A stretch of 64,000 bases of DNA from Cryptomeria japonica (taxonomy: Eukaryota > Streptophyta > Pinopsida > Cupressales > Cupressaceae). A program made the translations under genes and the position numbers. Below the pieces are notes generated by a model, which ran no database searches, was not told where the DNA came from, and saw only the letters and a list, made by a program, of their open reading frames with translations. Shown in pieces: positions 45,444-56,248 of this stretch (position 1 is its first letter; each line of letters starts with the position of its first letter). Location: contig NC_081415.1 of the NCBI RefSeq assembly GCF_030272615.1, positions 421,874,757 to 421,938,756 of the forward strand. The letters run 5' to 3'.

Positions 45444-45960
45444 TTACTCAAGAAAATCATGACTATTGTTGCAAACCTTCCCATACCCTAAAAGGAATTT
45501 CCAACCCACCTCTCGCTGATTAGCATTGCTATCAATGGCTAAATTTGCCAAATAATCTGCAATCTTATTAACTTCTCTGTAACAATGGGATAACAAGAAA
45601 GATTCAAACAATTCTAATTTTTGTAAAATGAGATCTAGTATATACTGCAAATTCCAACAATTCGATTTTTTTTTCATAACACATTGAATAATCACCATAG
45701 AATCACCTTCAATTATTAAGTCCTTAATTCCCAAAGAGATTGCCATATCCAATCCAAAAGACAAAGCATGAAATTTTGCATAATTGTTAGTTTTAAAACC
45801 AATAGCATGACACTTAGCTCGAATAAAATTTGCATTGTGATCATAAATTACCATGCCTACCCCAGTCGGCCCAAGGTTACCACGAGAGGCCCCAACAAAA
45901 TTCAGTTTAAAGTGCCCCTACGGAGAAGGTTTCCATCTAGCAGAGAATCTCTTACCTATT
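45444..45960 (-). pseudogene. LINE-1 RNase H, catalytic Asp lost
   Basis: LNFVGASRGNLGPTGVGMVI at the domain start has Val where plant LINE RNase H has Asp (usual pattern FDGASRGNPG). Next come YAKFHALSFGLDMAISLG (usual Glu replaced by Lys/Phe region), LIIEGDSMVIIQ with its Asp, and CYREVNKIADYLANLA with its Asp. With at least the first catalytic residue gone and a TAG just before it, the domain is inactive. It sits at the 3' end of ORF2 as in other plant L1 elements. Confidence 0.8.
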
Positions 45961-45974
45961 GCATCATTCTTTTT

Positions 45975-46957
45975 TTAAATTGAACCATGAGAGGGTAAAA
46001 CTGGCATCTTCCAAACTCTAGTAACTCTACTATCCCAGTGCAAAAAAGAAGTAAGATTTTCCAAATTCTTGTAAATAAATGACAAAGCAACCTCAGAGAT
46101 TGAAGACTCAATTTTTAATAGAACCTCAGACACAAGAGAACTTGTTTTTTTAAATATCTCGTTGTTTCGCTCTAGCCAAACATTCCAAATCACAATAGAT
46201 GGAGATATGATCCAAAGGCATGCATAAAAAGATGAGATAAACATAAAGGGCCAAGATCTAAAATGGGAAATGAGATCCTTACCAATAACAAAGGATATTT
46301 TTAAATTCTCAAACAACCACTGCCAACATTCATAAGCATAATCATAATGTAGGAACAAGTGTGAAGAAGATTCCAAATTTTTGTTACAAAGGACATAAGG
46401 GAAAACAACAGTAATACCAAGCCTATCCAGTTTCATACCTATAAGGACTCTGTCCTGAACTGCCAACCAAGCAAAGGCTCCGCTTTAGGAAGACAAGTTG
46501 AATGCCAAAACGACTTATAAGGCCAAGATGATAAATCTTTAGCAAACATGAGAGAGTTGTAACCATCTTTAACCGTGTACTTACCAGAAATATTCTTTGT
46601 CGAAATAAGTTCATCCTCATAATCAGAAAGAAATACAATTCTATCCCCCAAAATCTTCTCAAAATCTAATTTCATACTTTGATCAACATCTAAGAAATCA
46701 ATTGACTTCCATCTAGCTAGCTTAAGGGATCCACTAGTCACAATTTCAAAATAATCTGCTACAAAAACACCCCAAAGGGAGGAAAGAATAGTGATCAGAG
46801 GAGACCAATCCCTAATATTCACCAAAGGTGTGTGTCCATTCCATACTTCATCCCAGAATCTGACCTTTCTACCATTATGAACAATCCATGAGAGATGAGG
46901 CAAAATAACTAATCTACATTTACAAAGGAAATTCCAAATAGCAGAGCCTGAAGGCAA
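45975..46957 (-). pseudogene. LINE-1 ORF2 C-terminal zinc region
   Basis: KVRFWDEVWNGHTPL, YTVKDGYNSLMF and a FWHSTCLPKAEPLLGWQ segment, then LCNKNLESSSHLFLHYDYA, form the zf-RVT region that links RT to RNase H in plant LINEs. Two frames alternate (shifts near 46910 and 46450). Confidence 0.8.
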
Positions 46958-48612
46958 ATTTGAAACTTTAAAGTGTACTCTCTTGGTCCATTATTTAAAT
47001 ATTTGGCAAACATAATCTGTGCCCATAAGGAGCTAGGCTTGTCATATAATTTCCAAACCAACTTAGCACCTAAGGCTAAATTCTGATTTTCTAGACTCTG
47101 AATTCTTGTTCCCCCAAGTTTCTTAGGAAAACATACCTTATTCCATGCAACTAAAGGGAGTTTCTTCTTGCCATCTTTATTATTGTTCCAAAAAAAATCT
47201 CTAAGAGTATCCTGTAAACTAACAATAGCTGCTTTTGGAGACTTCAAAACAGACATGAGATATATGGGAACAACATTCAAAACAGACTTGATGAGAACAA
47301 TTTTACCCACCAAAGTTTACCATCTATGATTCCATGAGAGAATTCTTTTAGAAATGACCGAAATAATCTTATCCAAAAAACCAATCTTATCTTGTTTAAC
47401 AAAGAAAGGAATCCCAAAGTAAGTACATGGAAGATTTCCAGTCTCAAATCCCCAAAAGGATTGCAACCTATGTTGAAGCAGTTGTGATGTATTAAGGAAG
47501 AAAATCTTTGATTTATCACCATTCACTTTTTGACCAGAAAATGATGCATAATTTTGTATTATTCCTTTAATCACTTTTGCCTCAACTAATGAAGCATGTC
47601 CAAATAATAGAGTATCATCTGCAAAGAGACAATGAGAAATAAACCTTATTCCTTTCCAAAGCCCCCCCACTTTAGCAGCCCTAATAGCCCAACTAAAGGT
47701 TTCAGCTAGGAGAATAAACAAAAAGGGAGAAAGAGGATCTCCTTGTCTCAAACCCCTAGAGGAAGTGAAAAAACCACAAGGAGAACCATTAATTAAAACC
47801 GAGAATCTTACAAAAGAAATACATGCACGAATCCATTTGACCCAAGCCTTGGAAAAACCTAACTTCTCAAGAACAACACATAAAGCCCCCCACTCTACTT
47901 TATCATAAGCCTTCATCATGTCTAGTTTAACTATCATGGTCGGGGTTCTTTGGGTGGAAATAGAATGCAACACCTCATGTGCTACAATTGCACCCTCTGT
48001 CATCTCCCTTCCAGGAACAAAAGTACCTTGCTCCATTGAAATAACCCTAGGTAGAATTTTTGCCAACCTAAGGGAAATTGCCTTCGTAAATATCTTATAC
48101 AAAGTGTTACATAAAGCAATGGGGCGGAAGTCAGCAAAAGTCTTAGTATCCTCTTTTTTAGGAATAATTGCAATCATTGTAGTATTAAGTTCTTTTAAAA
48201 CAGACCTATTTCTCCTAGCTTCCTCGAGAGCCAATAAAACATTATTTCCCACAAAATCCCAACATTTTTGAAAAAATAAAGGAGTAGAACCATCTGGTCC
48301 CAGAGCTTTATCTGGATTCATGGCAAAGACAACACTCTTAAGTTCTTCTAAGGAAAAGGGAGACATCAACATCTTATTGTCTTCCAAAGATACTAAAGGA
48401 GGAATATTAGATATAATATCATTGCTGAGATTTCCATTTTCCGAAGATAATAATGACTTAAAAAACCTAACTGCCTCTAAAGCAATGTCCTCTAGCTCTG
48501 TCAATAAATTCTCATTTTGACACTGAATACAAGATATCCTATTCTTACATCTTTTAATCTTAGTTGAAGAATGAAAGAATTTTGTGTTCCTGTCACCATC
48601 TGAAAGCCACAA
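46909..48612 (-). pseudogene. LINE-1 reverse transcriptase
   Basis: Open for 431 codons from WLSDGDRNTKFFHSS, interrupted by one stop near 47315, then on in the same frame to 46909. Motifs: FRPIALCNTLYKIFTKAI, IVKLDMMKAYDKVEW (Asp), GLRQGDPLSPFLF, and CLFADDTLLFG with the catalytic DD. It copies element RNA at a nicked target. All key residues are present; the enzyme part is better preserved than the RNase H. Confidence 0.93.
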
Positions 48613-48882
48613 CTTTCTAGATTTCCTCTCTAGATTTCCTCTCTAGCTAACACCTCCTCAAGCTATAATTTTAGTGACTTCAATTCATCAAAAACTTGTG
48701 GCACCATACCATTTTGAAGCACATGAGTATTAAGACACTCAATCATATCTTGAATCCTTTTTTTCTCCTGAAAAATGTTCTTAAAATGCGAGATATTTCA
48801 TTCCCTAATATTCAATTTCAAATAACTTAAACTTCTTAGCAATTTGAAACATACGGGACCCAGAACAAAAAGGAGCAGAATT

Positions 48883-49680
48883 CTACCATTTCATAAGCAG
48901 AGGCAAAAATGAAGAATCCCTAAACCACATGGGCTCAAATTTAAATGGAGACTTAAAAGAAGGCCTATCCTCAATAACTGAAAGGGAAATTGGAAAATGA
49001 TCAGAACCCGAGACCGGTAGAATAGAGAAAAAGAATTCAAAATCTGAATCAATCCAATTCTTAGATAACAAAAACTGATCTAATCTCTCAGCAATCTGAG
49101 AAAAATCCCTTCTCATGTTTGTCCATGTGAAAACCCCATTATGAAACTTACAATAAAAAAGGCTCATATCAGAAATGAAATCCCCAAAGTCATCCATAAT
49201 CCTTTTATTAGGGAAAACACCTCCTCATTTCTCATCTAAATCAGTGATAGCATTAAAATCACCCCCGAAGATAATAAAGGAACCATGTCTTAAAGGAGAA
49301 GAAATCCTCTTTAATTCACCCCATAACTTACTCTTCCCTTGAATTCCTAACGGAGCATAAATGTTAAAAAGCCAGAATGTAACCTTCGAAATCTTGCTTA
49401 TAACTAAAGTCAACATCCAATTTGTAGCAGATGCTACTAACTGTACCTCAATATTATAATTATTCCAAAGCACTGCCAAACCTCCTAAAGCACCACAAGC
49501 AGGAGAAGAAAGAAAATTCCACCTTCTCCAAGATGAAAAACCCAAATCAGCAGACTCCTTTGACAACTTTGTTTCTTGCAACATAAAAATATCACACTTA
49601 ATTAAGTCCATTTGGGACTTAATTAAGCGTCTCTTGTTAGGGGCATTTAAGCCCCTAACATTCCAAGAAATAATTCTCAT
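48883..49680 (-). pseudogene. LINE-1 AP-type endonuclease
   Basis: Starts MRIISWNVRGLN with the Asn, QETKLS with the Glu, FIIFGGDFNAITD with the Asp-Asn pair, and after a stop near 49225 VSGSDHFPISL with the final Asp-His. This is the usual L1 endonuclease that nicks target DNA. Both parts share one frame; the start is the ATG before the conserved ISWN. The 48613-48880 link to RT carries several stops. Confidence 0.92.
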
Positions 49681-49751
49681 TGTCCTCGAGGGGAGGTCGA
49701 AGCTCCCCTCTTCCCATTAATCGGAGAATTTTTGCTTTCCTCAAAGCAACC

Positions 49752-51940
49752 TTACAAATTACGTTTCACAGCCCCTGATCTTGTCACATGAGGACTAGTC
49801 ACAGATCTTTTACTCCTTTTTCTTTTTACACTTACAGTAGTTAGGCATGTTTTCTTAGGCCTACCAAGAGAGACTGAATGCCTCCCTTGCCCACCAACAG
49901 GAGAAAGGGACAAAGTCTTTTGAATTCCAGCATCAATTTCCATTTGAGTCTTAAGATTATTTGGAGGCCTACCTCTCCCAGGAGAAACCACTGATGGTGA
50001 AAAACCAGAGTTGTTTGGACAATTGGTAAACTTTTGCATGACTTTGGAGAAGCCAGGATAATTGGATTATCTTCAAAACCCAACTCTGTTGTAGCCAAAA
50101 CCGCAAAAGGATTAGCAGATGCAGAAATTGGAAGGGTCGAGTTTATACCCCCCAAATCATTCTCAATTGAACAAACAACTCTATCAATAATACCCTCATC
50201 CATCTGATGTGCATGATTGTTAAAAATATCATTTACTTGCTGAACCAGATTCTCATCTGGCATAATAACAAGGACAACCTCTGACGGATTACTATTCTCT
50301 AAGGAAGATTCATTAGCCATATTAATTTCAACATTTAGAGGGGAATTATTAGACACCAAATTCTTAATTTCCTAAACTAAAGAAGCATCATTAGGAAAAC
50401 CTATGGTAGGTACCTGTTTAATAGTTTCCATATCAACCACTGCATTTTTATCTAAATTCACATTCTTTGAAGAATCCAAAACCTCCTTATGAGTGCATGA
50501 AGACAAATTGTCATCCTTACCTTTTATGTGATTATTTGGCATCTTAGGGAAATCTATTGTCAATGGATGATCTACTCCATTTATCGGGGGATTGCCATCC
50601 ATCACTATACCCCCGTTATTAGAAAATATCTTCAGTAAAGATGAAAGTGAGACCGAACCCAAAGTGTGATCATTTGGTTTCCTAGAACTACGACACAATG
50701 GATTATTTTCAAGATTAATGTGACCTGTTTCTACCAATTTATGCGAAGAGACATTTCCACATCCTTCAACCGAAGGTCCCACCGACAAACTATCTTTATT
50801 AAGGGATTTAGGGACAGAGCCAACAACCTGCTGGTTTTTCTTAAAATCCATAAGTAATGGAGCATCCAAAAGTAAAAGAGACTTAAGAAGCTCTGTATGT
50901 AATTTCTCAATTGACTGGCACCAAATACCATCATGAGACTTGATATTACAAGTACAAGGGCAAACATTATTAGGGTTAATAAGAACACAAATTTTTACCA
51001 GAACCTCCCCCTCCACAAAGTCCATTTTAGATGTTAAAAAAGTTCCAATAGTATTTCCAATTTTCTCAAGAACATCCGGATCCATAAATTCAAAAGAAAT
51101 TTTAGGTAAACCAAACCAAAAAAGACTAAGTTTCGAACTAGACCCAGCACGAACAAAAAAAGGTTTCCAAGCCGCAATTGAAATTAAATGTTTTCCAAAC
51201 CAATGATGTGAAGTACTTAATACCTCATCTCTGAAAGAAGGAGAATCAAAGACAATAATAAAAGCATTCGCAGACAATAATTGAAAATAATGCATATCTC
51301 CCCATCTTTTCTGCAATTTATGATAAAGCTTTAACAAACTAATTTGATCACACTAAATTTCCCCAGAAATAGCATTCGTATGCAAACAATTCACTTTCTT
51401 ATCGACATAGGAACCCAGAAGATCAATACAAGAGATAGGAGCCCAAACCTGTGATGAAGAAACCCTCGGCAGAATAGGATCAGTAGGTATCTTACTTACC
51501 TTTTCCAGACTAGCTTCCTTGAGGTTCACATTTACCTTATTTCCCACTTGCTGTGAAGAAACATAAACCCTAGCCGCAGTCTCCTTATTTGCCAAGCCAA
51601 CAACCCTAGCAAACGTTTGCTGATTGCCCAGATCCAAAGACCATTTCCCTGAAAAGCCCTTCAATTGCTTCTTAGAATTCCCTTGATTCCCACCATTATT
51701 AAAACACCCTCGAGTGAATCTCCTTCCATTGTTATTCTGTCTCCATGCCACACAGCGTCTGTTCCGAAAGAAGCCTTGAAAGTATTTTGAAACTGGTTGA
51801 AAAACCTTGTTATTTCCGCTCTGGTTTACTTGTATCACCATGTCCTTCCATCTGTCGTTCGTGTAGACCCACTGCGGAACATGAGGCGGGTCTTCCCAGC
51901 CCACATCCGCCCATGAACCCAAATGTCGTTTATCGGCCAT
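49752..51940 (-). pseudogene. LINE-1 ORF1 (DUF4283-like RNA-binding protein)
   Basis: Start chosen at MADKRHLGSWADVGW (51940); an in-frame ATG further up lacks support. One frame to 49841, broken only by stops at 51353-51355 and near 50370, then a frameshift to 49752. Domain at 51340-50900: YHKLQKRWGDMHYFQLLSAN, SFRDEVLSTSHHWFGKHLIS, FWFGLPKISFEFMDPDVLEK, the DUF4283 pattern. Then a CPCTCNIKSHDG Cys segment, a long low-complexity Ser/Asn linker and a basic C-terminus (KRKRSKR). Expected role: binding LINE RNA. Confidence 0.85.
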
Positions 51941-52557
51941 TTCCGATCGCAAGATTGTAATAGAAAATAGTGCAGATATTTGCACTTACCGTTACAGAGA
52001 TTTATTTACTTGTCCGACAAGACCACAAATTTGAAATTGATGGAGGAACCGACAAGAAGCATAGAAGCCCAACCTTCCCTAGAATTCACAAACCGCTACA
52101 ACTGAACCTCCGATCTTACTATAGAAGCCTTTGAATCCTCGCCTTCCACTGCTAAGAAACCCGATCGATAAGTGCGTTTTGGCTTGTTATCTTACGCTGC
52201 TAAGATTTGGGATTTGAAACGGTAAAAAAACTGGTATGGTTGATGGTGTTGTAGCTCCTGGTCACTGCGTTTCCTTCCGCACAATTGCAATTATCTAGAC
52301 TACAGATCACTGGTCTCAGGATGCCCTAGCCATGTTAACGAGTGCGCACTTTTGTCCCGATGCATCTCTGGTAATCAGTGGACGACAGTAAGCGGACAAA
52401 TACATATCAATTTGTAGGGTGAAGAGTTTGTTAGGACTGTTGTAGGTTTGTCCAAAGTTTGGCTCGGGCTTCCTTTGTTATATTTTGCATGCCCTGATAA
52501 ATTAACCTGTGCGTGTTCCTTTCGTTCACGGTATCCGATCGCAATGATCCTTTTCAA

Positions 52558-52853
52558 AAATAATAATAATAATAAAAGAATAAGATATAGTAGGAATATA
52601 TATTTCCTTATTCAAAAAATATTTAGATTAGAATAATGTAAATGTTTTTTTAGAGATTTGTGTATATTTTTTTTTTTGTGTAAATAAATTAAACTCTCTG
52701 TGAAAAAATAATAATAAAAAAATGAGATATATTAGGAATATATATTTCCTTATTCAAAAAAAAATTAGATTAGAATAATGTAAATGTTTTTTTAGAGATC
52801 CGTGTATTTTTTCTTTTTTCTTTCTCTATGTAAATAAATTAAACTCTCTTTGA
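52558..52853. repeat. Tandem duplication, about 148 bp
   Basis: Two adjoining copies share AATAATAATAA, AGGAATATATATTTCCTTAT, AGATTAGAATAATGTAAATG and GTAAATAAATTAAACTCTCT. Each holds the near-palindrome AGGAATATATATTTCCT. Confidence 0.9.
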
Positions 52854-52859
52854 ATTTAC

Positions 52860-53971
52860 ATTTTCAACTCTCTGTTTATTTAATCCTTTGAGGATATTAT
52901 TTCTGGAAACAATTCATCTCTCTGTGATTTTTCTTCGAATACATATTCTTCTTGTAAATTTATTTCTTCATTTATTCCTGTGATTAATTATCTCTCAAAT
53001 ATTTAATCTTGTGAATAATTATCTTTTAAAAATCTATATTTATTTTCCTTTGATATCTCTATGTACATCTATCCTGAAATGGTCCACCTCTTCTGAGAAT
53101 AATTTATTTTCCTCTGTGTATTTTACCTCTGAGATTAAGTTTTCATTTATCTCTCAGGTTAATCTAATTCCTTGTATTTAATTAATCCTCAGAATAATAC
53201 ATTCCCTTGTGTCTATTTGGCTCTGTACATTTAACTGATGAAATTAAACACAAGAAACTATACTTCCGATCAGCCCTCACCCATCTCCCTTCCGAACAAT
53301 CTAGTTAGGCCCCTCACTCGGTAGTTATATATATAAACAAAAAAAAAATTGTTTATTTTTTTCCCCACTGTTTCTATTACCGTGCAGGAAGAGGAGGTGG
53401 GGAGGGTAATAATCCCTACCCACCCCACTACCTACGGCCCACTTCCCCACTCCTTCTCCCTTAACTTCCTACGGCCATTAATTGCCTTTTTTTATTAAAA
53501 AAACTATGAGAGTAAATTAATTCGTTAGTTTAAAAAAATTATTAATAATTTTTTTTTTATTATAAACTGGTTATAATTAAATTTAGATTTCATTAAACTT
53601 TTTATTAGGCAAATTTATGTTTAGGTTAATATTAATGATAGTTGATACTTCTAATTTGAAATATAGTTTAGTAAACTTATTTATAATTAATCTTTAGTTG
53701 GTAATTTTTTTTTTGTAAATTAATTTATAATTACATGTAATTTGGAATCATTTATGCGATATCAATTTATAATATTATAATTGTCAATTCAAGTTAATTA
53801 TTGATCAAATTGTCTAATTCCTTGGATCCCTTAACCAATTGTTTAATCGAGTAAATAAATATCTAATTCAAAATTGTCCTCATTTAAAGAATTGAACATT
53901 TGTTAATCCTTCATGTGAGTTACATTTTTATCATCATGCAAGTTTTTTTTGTTTTTTTCTTAAAAGATAGA
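52860..53971. other. No gene recognised
   Basis: AT-rich, with many CTCTGTG-AATTTA-like words in the first 400 bp and poly(A/T) runs. A G/C-rich interval at 53385-53460 has short inverted parts. No coding frame. Confidence 0.5.
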
Positions 53972-55345
53972 TGTAATGGTCCTCAAAATTTGAATATTAA
54001 TCTTCTAGTAGTAGAAGGGTTGGTATCTTCAAGCGATTCCTCATAGAATTAGTTTATTTTTAAGTCTTTGCAAATAATGATCTCAATTTCAAATTGCATT
54101 GGGATAATGTTTATTTAAGTTTTCAACAGTATGATAGTTTCATTTCATAGTTATTTAAGCATAGTGTTGCTTACACTTCATAATTACTTAGTTAGATAAC
54201 TAAACAAGAGATGATGGAAACAAAAACCTAGCATCGTTCGGTATCTATGGTGCCTCTAGGTCACGCTTATGGGTAATGTCATCGTGTTGAACTACTGCAC
54301 TTAACACCTCATAAATCTACAACAACGACGTCTGTAGCATTGTCCCTATAAATCATTAGGGAGTAATAAGGGTCATATGGAAGTTAAAATCCAAGGGGCG
54401 GGTAATCCCCATTGGATTGATAACACAGTTAACTTTAGAAAACCCCCATTAGGGATTGGTTGTGTATGATATTTGGAATTTTATTTTGGTGTTTTTCAAT
54501 GATTGATAATGGGTGAAGGGTGACGTTTATGATAGGAAATAGGATCAATTCGTTTTAGGCCACAAGCAATAGGTCACCTTGAGCCTTTGTTTAGAGCTAC
54601 CATCGTCGGTAGCAACCGCAAAGAAATTGTCTAGGACATTGACCCTAGAAAGGGTTGTGTATCTACCAAAATAGTTTATATTAAACCCTAGTTAGAAAAC
54701 AGAACTACATACTTTACGCCTTGATCCCATGCCGAAACGAGTATGTAGGCAGTCTAGGGACGAAGTTATCCCTAGTACTCAGGCGTCCGAGGATGGGGTC
54801 TAGGATTCTGGTCAAGTCAAGTAGATGGTTGTGAAGGGTATATAATTACTAATTGGAAGATTTAAAAAAAAAAAAAAACATTCAATGCATACTTGGAAGG
54901 AATCCTGTATGGATTCGCTTGATTTTCTGAGGCTGTACACCAAATTCCGAGACAGAATTCAAGCTTATATTATGTTATTTTATTTACTCCTAAGGATGAC
55001 GACCTCAGTGCACTCCTAGTAGAGGAGAGTAGTTCTTAGAGAGTGACTCAGGACCTGGATGGTCCCGATGAGTCTAAGTCTTTGGCCAGAGCATTTCCTA
55101 TCTTGAATTGGTTAGATGCCTACCCTGTTTGGGTAGATGCCTATCCCGAATTGGATAGATGAAACATCCTGTCTTGAATGGACAAATTCCCAACCCGTAT
55201 GGTTAGATGCTCATCTCGAATGGATGAATGCCTATTCTGTTTGGATAGATGCCCAGAGTATGCAATTGAATCAAACACAATTAAGAATAAATATAAAAAA
55301 AAAATTAGTCAATTTTTTTTTGGTTTAATAGAGTGGGTTATTACA
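53972..55345 (+). mobile_element. 5' LTR of a Gypsy element (LTR-C)
   Basis: Starts TGTAATGGTCC and ends TTATTACA, so the termini are inverted (TGTAAT/ATTACA). A primer-binding site follows two bases later. 1374 bp. Near its end a degenerate tandem repeat (55100-55260) is built on GGTAGATGCCTA-like words. No matching 3' LTR is in the window. Confidence 0.8.
55100..55260. repeat. Degenerate minisatellite in LTR-C
   Basis: Repeats of about 30 bp: TTAGATGCCTACCCTGTTTG, GTAGATGCCTATCCCGAATT, then further diverged copies. Confidence 0.7.
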
Positions 55346-55347
55346 TG

Positions 55348-55358
55348 TGGTATCAGAG
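55348..55358 (+). other. Primer-binding site of LTR-C element
   Basis: TGGTATCAGAG, complementary to initiator methionine tRNA, just after the LTR end. Confidence 0.88.
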
Positions 55359-55495
55359 TGAAGGTTCAAGTCTAGGTCTCGAGCTCACTTCAACTTACAC
55401 AAACTAAAGGAGTATCTTGTAAGCAGTAGAGATAAAATTGTTATATCTTAAATCAAGAAACTAACTAAGGAATTTAAATTCTAGGTAAAACCTAG

Positions 55496-56078
55496 ATGGC
55501 AAGAGGAAGAGGAAGAGGAAGAGGAAAAGGATGACGCACTACCACTACTAGGAGACAAAGGGAACCTAGCCATGAAGATAACCATGAATAAAACCATGAA
55601 GGAAATCAACACCAAGGGAATAACGAAGAATGGGTTGAAGCTATAATCAACTTGCTAACCGAGCAAAGGGATAAGATCAACTCCTTGGAGCATTCTATGC
55701 AGGACCTTAGGGAAAGGAAGCATGGCATCGAAAATAGAAGTGGAATTGAAAATGGGAACCTTGGCAACAATCGAAGGAATGCGATAGACAATAGGAGGGA
55801 ACATAATATGTTGGACCTATCTAAGGATTTAAAGAAAATCACCCAACCTAAGTTTGACGGAAGGAGTTGAAAATTGGTTGAATGAAATGGATAAGTACTT
55901 TGAACTGAGGGACTTTAGCGAAACAACCAAGGCCTCATGGGGTTCCTATCAACTCATAGGGGAGGCAGCTAGTTGGTGGACTAACACAAAGGAACAAAAT
56001 GGGTATAGCAGGGATGCAATCACATGGGATCAATTTGTTTACTATTTTGTAAAAGGTGGTTACCACAATTGTTTTTGA
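55496..56078 (+). pseudogene. Gypsy gag fragment of LTR-C element
   Basis: Begins MARGRGRGRGRGKG and meets a TGA. Another frame carries INLLTEQRDKINSLEHSMQD (coiled coil) and then KITQPKFDG. After a further shift, VENWLNEMDKYFELRDFSET and YQLIGEAASWWTNTKEQNG give the Retrotrans_gag core of a Gypsy element. Coding ends where the minus-strand LINE begins (about 56.1 kb), so no pol of this element is present here. Confidence 0.8.
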
Positions 56079-56248
56079 TTAATTAAAAACATGTTTTAAG
56101 GGACCCGAAACCCACTTACATATGAAAGATATTCAGGAAAGAAACAAAATACAACAACGGCAAAAAAACCAGCAAAAAGACCAGCAACATAGGAAAGGAC
56201 AGCAAGAGGCCAGCAAGAAATTGGCCCCAAGCCCAGCAAAAACAAAAA

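Larger units (their letters stand above)
44980..52400 (-). mobile_element. Nearly full-length LINE (L1-type), LINE-1
   Basis: Minus strand, about 7.4 kb: ORF1 (51940-49752), endonuclease (49680-48883), RT (48612-46909), C-terminal zinc region and RNase H (46957-45444), and a 3' tail to about 44980. Both ends are approximate; no target duplication was identified. ORF1 has only two nonsense codons before a late frameshift, while ORF2 has several stops and shifts. Confidence 0.88.

Noticed and set aside
53385-53460. G/C-rich inverted parts as a terminator or RNA gene
   Set aside because: Arms are short and imperfect and there is no flanking support.
55373-56245. Gag at 55.5-56.1 kb as the 5' part of the Tat element at 60.6 kb
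   Set aside because: Its Met primer site and gag core fit another Gypsy lineage better, and the protease linking them is missing, so they are listed apart.
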